DNA from: Megasphaera sp. UBA1696
Lineage (GTDB): Bacteria; Bacillota; Negativicutes; Veillonellales; Megasphaeraceae
Assembly: GCA_002319965.1 (NCBI GenBank)
Contig: DCJQ01000023.1
Location: forward strand, 1 to 22,800
DNA: 22,800 bases
Reading direction: 5' to 3'
In this document: one piece after another, positions 16,130-22,755 of the stretch
How positions within the stretch are numbered: position 1 is the stretch's first letter
Layout: each line of letters begins with the position of its first letter
Notes under the pieces: generated by a model
Database searches by the model: none
Told to the model about the DNA's origin: nothing
What the model saw: the letters and a program-made list of their open reading frames with translations, nothing else
Position numbers and translations under genes: made by a program

Positions 16130-17419
16130 ATGATTTCCTTAGAAAAATCAAGGGCAGCGTTTTCCGAAGCGCAGACCCTCATGCCGGGCGGCGTCAACAG
16201 CCCGGTCCGTTCCTACAGCCGCATCGGCTGCCCGCCGCCGTTCATTGCCCGGGCCAAGGGCAGTACCATCACCGATATCGACGGCAACGAATACATCGAC
16301 TACGTCGGCTCATGGGGACCGATGATCGTCGGCCACGCCCATCCCCGCGTCGTAAAAGCCCTTCAGGAAGCGGCCGAACGGGGTACGAGCTACGGCGCCC
16401 CGACGGTCGTCGAATCGGAGCTGGCCAAACTCGTGCGCCGGGTCTACCCGTCCATCGAAAAGCTGCGCATGGTCAATTCCGGTACGGAAGCGACGATGAG
16501 CGCCATCCGAGTCGCCCGCGGCTATACGGGCCGAGATAAAATCGTAAAATTCATCGGCTGCTACCACGGCCACGGCGACAGTCTCTTAGTCAAAGCCGGC
16601 AGCGGCGCCGCCACCTTCGGCCAGCCTGACAGCCCGGGCGTTACGGCCGGCACGGCCAAAGATACCCTGACCGTCCCCTATAACGACGCAGCCGCCTTTA
16701 AGGCCCTAATGGACCGAGACGGCGACGATATCGCCGCCGTCATCGTCGAACCCATTGCCGGCAACATGGGGCTGGTCCTTCCTAAGGAAGGTTACCTCGA
16801 ACTCCTCCGGGAAGAAACGAAGAACCACGGCACGGTCCTCATCTTCGACGAAGTCATGTGCGGCTTCCGCTCGGCCTTACACGGGGCCCAGAGCCTCTAC
16901 CATATTGACCCCGACATGACGACCTTAGGGAAGATCATCGGCGGCGGACTGCCCGTCGCAGCCTACGGCGGGAAAAAAGCCATCATGGACTGCGTCTCGC
17001 CCCAAGGTCCGGTCTACCAGGCCGGGACCTTAAGCGGCAACCCCCTGGCCATGGCCGCCGGTCTTGAAACGCTGCGCATCATCACCGAAGAGGCGGACTA
17101 TATCGAAAAAGTCACGGCTAAGACATCGGTCCTCACCGAAGGGATTCGCCAAGCTGCCGAAAAAGCCGGCGTCAAGGTCCAGGTCCCTCAGGCCGGTACC
17201 ATGTTCAGCGTCTTTTTCAGCGATAAACCGGTTACGAACTACGCCGATGCCGAAGGCTGCGACGCCGAAGCCTTTAAACAGTACTTCCTGTCCATGTTAC
17301 GTGACGGCATCTATTTAGCTCCGTCGCCCTTTGAAACGAACTTCGTCTCCGGCGCTCACAGCGACGCCGACATCGAAAAGACGATCAAAGCGGCTGAAAA
17401 GGCCTTCCGATCCCTTTAA
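16130..17419 (+). CDS. hemL: Glutamate-1-semialdehyde 2,1-aminomutase
   Basis: It converts glutamate-1-semialdehyde to 5-aminolevulinate using pyridoxal phosphate. At 429 residues it is full length. LMPGGVNSPVRSY (about 17-29), DYVGSWGPMIVGHAHP, VNSGTEATMSAIRVARG, FIGCYHGHGDSLLVKAGSGA and LIFDEVMCGFR are all present. Lys268 in TTLGKIIGGGLPVAAYGG is the cofactor-binding lysine. The ATG at 16130 has AAGGAGG upstream, 12 bases after hemA. It is the last gene of the operon, which with hemA completes 5-aminolevulinate supply from glutamyl-tRNA. Confidence 0.97.
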   Translation: MISLEKSRAAFSEAQTLMPGGVNSPVRSYSRIGCPPPFIARAKGSTITDIDGNEYIDYVGSWGPMIVGHAHPRVVKALQEAAERGTSYGAPTVVESELAKLVRRVYPSIEKLRMVNSGTEATMSAIRVARGYTGRDKIVKFIGCYHGHGDSLLVKAGSGAATFGQPDSPGVTAGTAKDTLTVPYNDAAAFKALMDRDGDDIAAVIVEPIAGNMGLVLPKEGYLELLREETKNHGTVLIFDEVMCGFRSALHGAQSLYHIDPDMTTLGKIIGGGLPVAAYGGKKAIMDCVSPQGPVYQAGTLSGNPLAMAAGLETLRIITEEADYIEKVTAKTSVLTEGIRQAAEKAGVKVQVPQAGTMFSVFFSDKPVTNYADAEGCDAEAFKQYFLSMLRDGIYLAPSPFETNFVSGAHSDADIEKTIKAAEKAFRSL

Positions 17420-17454
17420 ACAGCCCCTGAAAACCATATGTCCCCATTAATACA

Positions 17455-17490
17455 AATGCCCGCCTGAGCCATAGCTCAGACGGGCATTTT
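17455..17490 (+). terminator. Rho-independent terminator of the hem operon
   Basis: The hairpin pairs AATGCCCG (17455-17462) with CGGGCATT (17481-17488) and CTGAGC (17464-17469) with GCTCAG (17474-17479), with one C/A mismatch and a CATA loop, then TTTT on the plus strand. It lies between two convergent operons and may also help end the transporter operon. Confidence 0.85.
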
Positions 17491-17522
17491 ACACAGCCAC
17501 TCCCAATCAGGATAGCTGTCAC

Positions 17523-18242
17523 TTATAAGATTTTCGACAAGAAGGCCCGGGTCCGTTCTTCCTTCGGATGGGAGAAGAGATCGTCCGGTTTCCCCTGTTC
17601 CAGAATCTTTCCTTCATCGACGAATAAGACGCGGTCAGCCACTTCGCGGGCAAAACCCATTTCGTGGGTGACGATGGCCATGGACATGCCGTCGTGGGCC
17701 AGGTCTTTGATGACGTCGAGAACTTCGCGGACCATTTCCGGGTCGAGAGCCGACGTCGGTTCGTCGAAGAGGATGAATTTCGGCTTCATGGCCAAGGCGC
17801 GGGCAATGGCCACACGCTGCTGCTGGCCGCCCGATAAGGTTTCGGGATAGGCATCCTTCTTATCGGCCAAGCCGACTTTTTCGAGGAGCCGGAGAGCCAC
17901 TTCCGTCGCCGCTTCCTTGCTTTCCCCACGGGTCTTCATGGGCGACAAGATGATGTTTTCCAAGACCGTCATGTGCGGGAAGAGATTGAACCGCTGGAAG
18001 ACCATGCCGACTTCCTTGCGGACACTGTTGATGCTCTTAGCATCGTTCATGCTGATGCCGTCGACGATGATTTCGCCGGCTGTCGGTTCTTCCAAGTAGT
18101 TGATACAGCGGAGAATCGTACTCTTACCGGACCCGGACGGGCCGATGATGACGACGACTTCTTTATCTTGAATGGTCAAATCGATGCCCCGAAGAACCTC
18201 GTGTTTGCCAAAGCTTTTTTTCAACCCTTTAATTTCTATCAT
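17523..18242 (-). CDS. glnQ: Polar amino acid ABC transporter, ATP-binding protein
   Basis: This 239-residue ATPase powers amino acid import. Walker A is GPSGSGKS (about 37-44), the Q-loop lies in GMVFQRFNLFPHMTVLEN, the signature is LSGGQQQRVAIARAL, Walker B and D-loop are FILFDEPTSALDPE, and the H-loop is AIVTHEMGFA. RFNLFPHMTVLENI and the overall sequence are typical of the GlnQ/HisP family. The frame opens at TTG 18251, but GGAGG lies only one base before that codon and 10 bases before the ATG at 18242, so the ATG is chosen. It overlaps the end of the permease gene by 14 bases. Substrate identity (glutamine, arginine, cystine or other) cannot be read from this subunit; glnQ is used as a family name. 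Confidence 0.93.
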   Translation of the reverse strand: MIEIKGLKKSFGKHEVLRGIDLTIQDKEVVVIIGPSGSGKSTILRCINYLEEPTAGEIIVDGISMNDAKSINSVRKEVGMVFQRFNLFPHMTVLENIILSPMKTRGESKEAATEVALRLLEKVGLADKKDAYPETLSGGQQQRVAIARALAMKPKFILFDEPTSALDPEMVREVLDVIKDLAHDGMSMAIVTHEMGFAREVADRVLFVDEGKILEQGKPDDLFSHPKEERTRAFLSKIL

Positions 18243-18894
18243 CCGTTGCAAACCTCCGTTCCAAATAGCTTACCAACTGGGCGATGGTAAAGGTCATGAC
18301 CAAATAAATAAAAGCGACGGTCAGCCAGATTTCAAAGGAGCCATACGTTTTGGCGATGATCAGCTGGCCCCGACGGGTCAATTCTTCAAAGCCGATGACC
18401 GAAACCAGGGACGTTTCTTTGGTCATGGAAATAAATTCATTGCCCAGCGGCGGAATGACGTGTTTGAACGCCTGAGGCAAAATGATGTAACGCATCGTCT
18501 GCATCCACGACAGGCCGAGAGACCGTCCGGCTTCCATTTGGCCCTTATCGACAGACTGAATGCCGGCACGGAAAATTTCTGCCACATAGGCCCCACTGTT
18601 GACGGAGCAGGCGGCGACAGCTGCGACGAAGGGATTGATTCGTTCGCCGATGATCATGGGCAGAGCAAAGTAAATCAAAAAGATCTGGACTAAGAGCGGC
18701 GTCCCGCGGATAATATTGACGTAGCAGACAGCCAGGATGTTCAATATTTTGACTCCTGACAAGCGGCACACACTGGTAATCAGGCCGAATACAAAACCTA
18801 AGCCGACGGCAATGGCCGTGATTTCAATGGTAACACCGGCGCCTGCCAACAGCAGAGGCAATGAATTCCAAATCAGGCTAAAATCAAATGACAT
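18229..18894 (-). CDS. glnP: Polar amino acid ABC transporter, permease (HisM/GlnP family)
   Basis: This 221-residue inner-membrane permease partners the ATPase. It starts MSFDFSLIWNSLPLLLAGAG and has about five membrane segments. The EAA loop that contacts the ATPase is EAGRSLGLSWMQTMRYIILP followed by QAFKHVIPPLGNEF. VNIIRGTPLLVQIFLIYFAL is the usual family signature. A GTG at 18903 is possible, but the ATG at 18894 has AGAGGA nine bases upstream. It is the first gene of the pair. No periplasmic binding protein is encoded in the window, so that component must lie elsewhere. One permease gene implies a homodimer. Confidence 0.93.
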   Translation of the reverse strand: MSFDFSLIWNSLPLLLAGAGVTIEITAIAVGLGFVFGLITSVCRLSGVKILNILAVCYVNIIRGTPLLVQIFLIYFALPMIIGERINPFVAAVAACSVNSGAYVAEIFRAGIQSVDKGQMEAGRSLGLSWMQTMRYIILPQAFKHVIPPLGNEFISMTKETSLVSVIGFEELTRRGQLIIAKTYGSFEIWLTVAFIYLVMTFTIAQLVSYLERRFATDDRN

Positions 18895-18948
18895 GAATAA
18901 CACTCCTCTTGATGATACAGATAAATATACAAAAACACATGCTATCTT

Positions 18949-18977
18949 ATTATACTTGCATATTTATGTGATGTCAA
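18949..18977 (-). promoter_or_regulatory. Full-consensus promoter of the amino acid transporter operon
   Basis: On the minus strand, perfect TTGACA (18977-18972) and perfect TATAAT (18954-18949) are separated by exactly 17 bases. The start codon is about 55 bases from the -10. The spacer holds TAAATATGCAAG, which resembles half of an ArgR/AhrC box. Confidence 0.85.
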
Positions 18978-19041
18978 TTCAGATTTAATAAATTCTCTTC
19001 ATCTCCTGCCGCTTTTTTGCCCGTATTTGACAGAAAACGAC

Positions 19042-19082
19042 AAAAAAAGGAATGCATAAAGGAAGGCTCCCTTATGTATTCC
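19042..19082 (-). terminator. Rho-independent terminator of aroK-pfkA
   Basis: Read on the minus strand, GGAATACATAAGG pairs with CCTTTATGCATTCC (one bulge, one wobble) and is followed by seven T residues (19048-19042). Between it and the pfkA stop lies a second hairpin without a T-run: GGCGACGA (19108-19115) with TCGCCGCC (19121-19128). Confidence 0.8.
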
Positions 19083-19147
19083 CCTAATTGCAGGTATCGC
19101 CTGGCCCGGCGACGACAAAATCGCCGCCTGTCACAAATCGGTGTGAT

Positions 19148-20110
19148 TTATCGGCCTAATAAATGAACGAGTTCAAACAGGTTTTCATCGATGGGATAGC
19201 GAAGGTTGGCGGCTTCGGCATAAGGCGTAGCGACGACCTTGTTGTCGATGAGGCCGATGACGCAGTTATGCGTGCCGTCTAAGAGGCTGTCGACGGCTTT
19301 TTGGGCAAAGCGGCCGGCCATGATGGCGTCATAAGCCGACGGAGCCCCGCCGCGCTGTACGTAGCCGAGAACGGTCAGGTTCGGCGACAGATACGTATGG
19401 TCTTTGATATAGTCGACGACGTCAGAGCCTTTGGCAGCCCCTTCGGCGACGATGACGATACTGCTCAGTTTCTTCATACGGTGCGATTCTTCCAGATGCT
19501 GGCAGAGGGCCTGAAGATCGACTTTGTGTTCCGGGACTAAGACGGCTTCGGCACCGGAAGCCATGCCGGCATTGAGGGCGATAAAGCCGGCTTCGCGGCC
19601 CATAACTTCAATGACGGCGACGCGGTCATGGGAAAAGGCCGTATCACGGATCTTATTGACCGATTCGAGAACCGTATTGACAGCCGTATCGAACCCCAGG
19701 GTATACTGCGTCCCGACCATATCGTTGTCGATGGTCCCGGGAATGGTAACCGTCGGGAACCCGAAGCCGGCCAAGGCTTCGGCACCGCGCATGGAGCCGT
19801 CACCGCCGATGACGACTAAGGCGTCGATTTCCAGTTTCCGCAAATACTCAGCCGCTTTCTGCTGCGTTTCTTTTTCTTTAAATTCCAAGCAGCGGGCTGT
19901 CCGAAGTACAGTCCCCCCATGATGAATGATCGCGCCGACATCGCGTCGACCTAAGGGACGCGTTTCATGACGCAGTAAACCTTCATAACCGCGAATAATC
20001 CCTTCGACGGTCAGGCCGCGCTGAATAGCGTACCGCGTGACACCGCGGATTGCCGCATTCATTCCCGGCGCATCTCCGCCGCTGGTCAATACTCCGATTT
20101 TGTTGATCAT
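19148..20110 (-). CDS. pfkA: ATP-dependent 6-phosphofructokinase
   Basis: It phosphorylates fructose 6-phosphate in glycolysis. The 320-residue protein has the typical bacterial length. Motifs are GVLTSGGDAPGMNAAIRG (6-23, ATP loop), GGDGS (102-106), PGTIDND (124-130) with catalytic Asp128, MGREAGFIAL and GYVQRGGAPSAYD. Gly rather than Asp in GGDGS indicates ATP, not pyrophosphate, as donor. The ATG at 20110 overlaps the TGA of the upstream gene (ATGA), so the two are co-translated. Unlike many Firmicutes, pyk does not follow; a terminator does. Confidence 0.97.
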   Translation of the reverse strand: MINKIGVLTSGGDAPGMNAAIRGVTRYAIQRGLTVEGIIRGYEGLLRHETRPLGRRDVGAIIHHGGTVLRTARCLEFKEKETQQKAAEYLRKLEIDALVVIGGDGSMRGAEALAGFGFPTVTIPGTIDNDMVGTQYTLGFDTAVNTVLESVNKIRDTAFSHDRVAVIEVMGREAGFIALNAGMASGAEAVLVPEHKVDLQALCQHLEESHRMKKLSSIVIVAEGAAKGSDVVDYIKDHTYLSPNLTVLGYVQRGGAPSAYDAIMAGRFAQKAVDSLLDGTHNCVIGLIDNKVVATPYAEAANLRYPIDENLFELVHLLGR

Positions 20111-20667
20111 TTTACATCAGTCTCCTTCTTTTCCCTGGCAATAAACTGCACATGCCTTTCATTGATTTTATGGACAATGGATTCGACGATCTGTGACGCT
20201 CCCCCGCGTGTCGTATCGACGACGCCGTCGCAGTACGGATAGATCTCTTCCCACTGTTTCATCATAGTATGGACAAAATCATGAAGATTATCGTAGTCCA
20301 CGGTCGGCCGCTTTCCAATATGGCGGCTGACTCTTTCCTCGACGCGAAACGGCTCGGATAAGAGGGCAACGATAAAGCCATGACGATGCAAGATACGGTA
20401 CGTATCGACATTCATGGGAAAGTTGCCGCCAAAAGAAATTACCGCTTCATGATACCGGCTGACTTGCTGTAAGATATTGAGCTCCCGCTCTCGAAACGCC
20501 TGTTCTCCAAAGTTGGCAAAGAAATCGGCAATGGTCATGCCTACGGCCCGCTCGATGCGCCTGTCCGTATCGACAAACTGCCAATTGAGGCGTTGCGCCA
20601 GTTTACGGCCAATATGACTCTTGCCGCTCCCCATCATCCCGACGAGGACGATATTCCGCTTCATCAT
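20107..20667 (-). CDS. aroK: Shikimate kinase-family protein
   Basis: The 186-residue P-loop kinase resembles shikimate kinase, which makes shikimate 3-phosphate. Walker A is GMMGSGKS (10-17); FVDTDRRIER (31-40) supplies the substrate-binding aspartates; FRERE (58-62) and RHIGKRP (115-121, lid) fit the family, as does the C-terminal CDGVVDTT. One deviation is clear: the shikimate-binding GGG motif reads SFGGN (78-82), with Asn for the third Gly. The frame opens at 20703, but the tandem ATG at 20667 has AGGAGGTG about 10 bases upstream. It overlaps pfkA by four bases instead of lying with aromatic genes. It could be a genuine shikimate kinase or a relative with another substrate. Confidence 0.8.
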   Translation of the reverse strand: MMKRNIVLVGMMGSGKSHIGRKLAQRLNWQFVDTDRRIERAVGMTIADFFANFGEQAFRERELNILQQVSRYHEAVISFGGNFPMNVDTYRILHRHGFIVALLSEPFRVEERVSRHIGKRPTVDYDNLHDFVHTMMKQWEEIYPYCDGVVDTTRGGASQIVESIVHKINERHVQFIAREKKETDVK

Positions 20668-20767
20668 GATCGGCACACCTCCTCCAAGTAGTCTATTCTG
20701 CATATGTACCTTCCTATTTTATCATACTTCTTTCCCGTTGACACAAAAAAAGCCGTACTTTTTCTTC

Positions 20768-20797
20768 ATATTACTATAAACAGAACGGGACAGTCAA
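20768..20797 (-). promoter_or_regulatory. Possible promoter of aroK-pfkA
   Basis: On the minus strand, TTGACT (20797-20792) is followed after 18 bases by TAATAT (20773-20768), four of six matches to TATAAT. It would give a leader of about 90 bases. The -35 begins at the end of the T-run of the terminator-like hairpin at 20796-20818. Confidence 0.4.
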
Positions 20798-20818
20798 AAA
20801 AAATCGCCCCATCGATCT
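20796..20818 (-). terminator. Terminator-like hairpin with eight T residues upstream of aroK
   Basis: On the minus strand, AGATCG (20818-20813) pairs with CGATTT (20806-20801), six pairs with one G-T, followed by T residues down to 20796. The stem is short. It does not end any visible protein gene: bioB has its own terminator at 21028-21057. It may therefore close a small non-coding transcript from 20819-21027. Confidence 0.4.
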
Positions 20819-21027
20819 CACGAGCTATGCGTGCTCGAGCCCATATATTAGCCGATACCGGTTTCCGCCGGTCTTTATCGGGTCGAAATAGGGCCGGCCA
20901 AATCGGGACAATGATAGTCCCAAAAAAGACTCCATCAAAAAAGACCTGTCAAAACCGAGACATCCCCTCGTTACGGACAGAAACCGTACGAAGACAGATC
21001 TCAGCAAAGACAAGTCTGTTTTATCCG
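20819..21027. other. Stem-loop-rich intergenic region between bioB and aroK, possible non-coding RNA
   Basis: No convincing gene lies in 20668-21074. This part holds consecutive short stems: CGAGC/GCTCG (20821-20825, 20833-20837); CGAT with ACCGG/CCGGT and ATCG (20853-20880); GGCCGGCC (20892-20899); GGGAC/GTCCC (20905-20909, 20917-20921); CGAG/CTCG (20956-20959, 20967-20970); ACGG/CCGT (20973-20976, 20984-20987); ACAGA/TCTGT (20994-20998, 21015-21019). It lies between two minus-strand terminators. I recognise no known RNA family and no convincing promoter for it. A 72-codon minus-strand frame (20825-21043) has no ribosome binding site and low protein quality. Confidence 0.35.
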
Positions 21028-21057
21028 AAAAAGAGGGACTCACGTATAAAGTCCCTC
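21028..21057 (-). terminator. Rho-independent terminator of bioB
   Basis: GAGGGACT (21057-21050 on the minus strand) pairs perfectly with AGTCCCTC (21040-21033), with a nine-base loop and a following TTTTT. It begins 18 bases after the bioB stop codon. Confidence 0.85.
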
Positions 21058-21074
21058 CCCTTTTTGATTATCCG

Positions 21075-22079
21075 TTACGAAGCACAGGTCGTGCCGCAGT
21101 TTCCGCCTTCTTCAGCGGCGTCATTGGTCAGGCCCAGGCGCTTGATCATGGCCATGTCTTCGACGATGGTCGAGCCCGACGTCGTCAGCATATTCCCCGT
21201 AATCGACGCCGAGGCACCGCAAAGAAGGGCCGTAGCCCCGTTTTCAGGCAGGAGCTTGCGGCCGGCAGCCAGGCGGATGTTGGCTTCGGGATTGATGAAG
21301 CGGAAGAAGGCAATGGTCCGCAGGATATCGTCGCCGGACAGTTCTTTCCGACCTTCAAAAGGCGTGCCGGGAATGGGCATCAAGGCGTTGATGGGAATGG
21401 ATTCGATGCCCAGTTCCGAGAGGCTGAGGGCCATATCGAGCCGGTCTTCCCAAGTTTCGCCCATGCCGATGATGCCGCCGGAACAGACACAGAGTCCTTC
21501 GGCCTGAGCGTCTTTGATGGTCCGGATGCGGTCGTCATACGTATGGGTCGTACAGATCTGCGGGAAGAATCGCCGCGACGTTTCGATGTTGTGATGGTAG
21601 CTGGTGACGCCCGTTTGGCGAAGAGCGTGGAGCTGCGCTCTCGAAAGCAAGCCGTGGGAGGCGCAAAGACCGATATGAAGTTCCCCTTTCATCGACCGAT
21701 ACGTATCGAGGGCTTTTTCAAAATCCTTCCCCGACAAGGCCCTGCCGGAGGTGACGATGGCAAAGCGGTTAGCACCGGCGTCCTGATTGGCCTTGGCATT
21801 GGCCATGATTTCTTCTTTCGGCAGGAAATCGTATTCGTCACAGCCCGTATGATGACAGGCCGATTGCGCACAGTATTTACAGTCTTCGCTGCAGCGGCCG
21901 CTGCGGCCGTTGATGATGGTGCAGAAATCGACGTGATTGCCGCAAAAATGGCGTTGCAGTACGCCTGCCCCTTCTTGCAGTTCCGCCAGCGGTGCCGTCA
22001 AAAAAAGGCTCAGATCGTCGCCCCGTTTGATGCGATAGCCTTGTAAAATTTGTTCCGTTAAACCTGCGATTGTATTCAT
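21075..22079 (-). CDS. bioB: Biotin synthase
   Basis: It inserts sulfur into dethiobiotin to make biotin, using radical SAM chemistry. The 334-residue protein is full length. GRCSEDCKYCAQS holds the [4Fe-4S] cysteines C63, C67 and C70. Further motifs are RFAIVTSGRALS, LCASHGLL, SYHHNIETSRRFFPQICTTH, CVCSGGIIGMGETWEDRLDM, INALMPIPGTPFEG and the conserved RLAAGRK. It ends in a Cys-containing tail (GGNCGTTCAS). The ATG at 22079 has AGAGGGG about 14 bases upstream, somewhat distant. It is monocistronic, with a strong promoter and a biotin-operator-like sequence. No other bio gene is in the window, so the organism may import or separately encode the precursor steps. Confidence 0.97.
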   Translation of the reverse strand: MNTIAGLTEQILQGYRIKRGDDLSLFLTAPLAELQEGAGVLQRHFCGNHVDFCTIINGRSGRCSEDCKYCAQSACHHTGCDEYDFLPKEEIMANAKANQDAGANRFAIVTSGRALSGKDFEKALDTYRSMKGELHIGLCASHGLLSRAQLHALRQTGVTSYHHNIETSRRFFPQICTTHTYDDRIRTIKDAQAEGLCVCSGGIIGMGETWEDRLDMALSLSELGIESIPINALMPIPGTPFEGRKELSGDDILRTIAFFRFINPEANIRLAAGRKLLPENGATALLCGASASITGNMLTTSGSTIVEDMAMIKRLGLTNDAAEEGGNCGTTCAS

Positions 22080-22120
22080 TGTTAACCAATGCCCCTCTTT
22101 CTATTAATGACTATGGGATT

Positions 22121-22149
22121 ATTATACGCGCAGATATCCGTCCAGTCAA
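22121..22149 (-). promoter_or_regulatory. Sigma-70-type promoter of bioB
   Basis: On the minus strand, TTGACT (22149-22144) and perfect TATAAT (22126-22121) are spaced by 17 bases. The predicted start lies about 35 bases before the bioB ATG. The -35 lies inside the biotin-operator-like repeat. Confidence 0.8.
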
Positions 22150-22178
22150 CCATATTTTTCACTCCTAAAGGTTAACAA
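22143..22178 (-). promoter_or_regulatory. Candidate biotin operator (BirA-type site) over the bioB -35
   Basis: On the minus strand, TTGTTAACC (22178-22170) and GGTTGACTG (22151-22143) form an imperfect inverted repeat separated by 18 bases. The half-sites match the known BirA pattern TTGTAAACC-N15/16-GGTTTACAA, but the spacing is a little wide. It covers the bioB -35, as expected for repression. A third perfect half-site, TTGTTAACC on the plus strand (22079-22087), overlaps the start codon. Confidence 0.6.
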
Positions 22179-22216
22179 TAAGAAGGACATATCCCTTGGG
22201 TCGACGATGAAGCCAC

Positions 22217-22253
22217 AAAAAAAGGCCCGTCGCAGTTGCGACAGACCTTTTTT
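22217..22253 (-). terminator. Rho-independent terminator of rplS, probably bidirectional
   Basis: GTCGC (22229-22233) and GCGAC (22238-22242) form the core, extended through mismatches to AAAAAAAGG (22217-22225) and CCTTTTTT (22247-22253 region). T-runs follow on both strands. It lies about 20 bases after the rplS stop codon. Confidence 0.85.
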
Positions 22254-22273
22254 CAAGTGTTCTTGCCAATAGC

Positions 22274-22615
22274 TTATCGGCGTTCGCGGATACGGGCAGC
22301 TTTGCCGGTAAGACCGCGGAGATAGTGCAGTTTTGCACGGCGAACGATACCGTGGCGAACGACTTCGATTTTAGCCAGACGCGGCGAATGTACCAAGAAA
22401 GTACGTTCAACACCGACGCCATAGGAAATGCGGCGGACAGTGAAAGTTTCGCGGACACCGCCGTTATGACGGCCGATAACGACACCTTCAAAGATCTGGA
22501 TACGTTCACGGTTGCCTTCGACAACCTTTACGTGAACTTTGACAGTATCCCCAGGGCGGAATGCCGGGATATCGTCACGAAGCTGTTCCTGTTCAAGTAC
22601 GCTGATAATGTTCAT
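22274..22615 (-). CDS. rplS: 50S ribosomal protein L19
   Basis: L19 is a small, basic protein at the interface of the 50S and 30S subunits. The 113-residue sequence is full length. It begins MNIISVLEQEQLRDDIPAFR, then PGDTVKVHVKVVEGNRERIQ, FEGVVIGRHNGGVRETFTVR and VERTFLVHSPRLAKIEVVRH, ending in the usual basic RAKLHYLRGLTGKAARIRER. The ATG at 22615 has TAGGAGG upstream. It stands alone, with its own promoter and terminator, apart from the rpsP-rimM-trmD genes it often follows; any of those could still lie beyond the window edge. Confidence 0.98.
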   Translation of the reverse strand: MNIISVLEQEQLRDDIPAFRPGDTVKVHVKVVEGNRERIQIFEGVVIGRHNGGVRETFTVRRISYGVGVERTFLVHSPRLAKIEVVRHGIVRRAKLHYLRGLTGKAARIRERR

Positions 22616-22618
22616 TGC

Positions 22619-22720
22619 TCTTTTTCCTCCTATAAGACATTCTTACCCCGTTGCCGCCATGGTACGCAGCAATCGTCATATGATACCGATCATATCGGGC
22701 AGCGGACTGCCTAAAATAAC
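22619..22720 (-). promoter_or_regulatory. Structured 5' leader of rplS, candidate ribosomal-protein leader
   Basis: The leader of about 100 bases holds two overlapping stems: ATATGAT/ATCATAT (22678-22684, 22689-22695) and CCGAT/ATCGG (22686-22690, 22694-22698), which cannot form together. A third stem, TTGC-GC/GC-GCAA (22651-22657, 22666-22672), lies nearer the start codon. L19 leaders are known in some Firmicutes; I cannot confirm that this one belongs to a described family. Confidence 0.4.
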
Positions 22721-22726
22721 AAAGGA

Positions 22727-22755
22727 ATTATACCATAAAAAATCCCTTGTGTAAA
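22727..22755 (-). promoter_or_regulatory. Sigma-70-type promoter of rplS
   Basis: On the minus strand, TTTACA (22755-22750) and perfect TATAAT (22732-22727) are spaced by exactly 17 bases. It predicts a start near 22720 and a leader of about 100 bases. Confidence 0.8.

Noticed and set aside
20704..21507. 267-codon plus-strand frame through the bioB-aroK gap.
   Set aside because: Half of it is antisense to bioB, it crosses a terminator, and the rest is low-quality sequence without a ribosome binding site.
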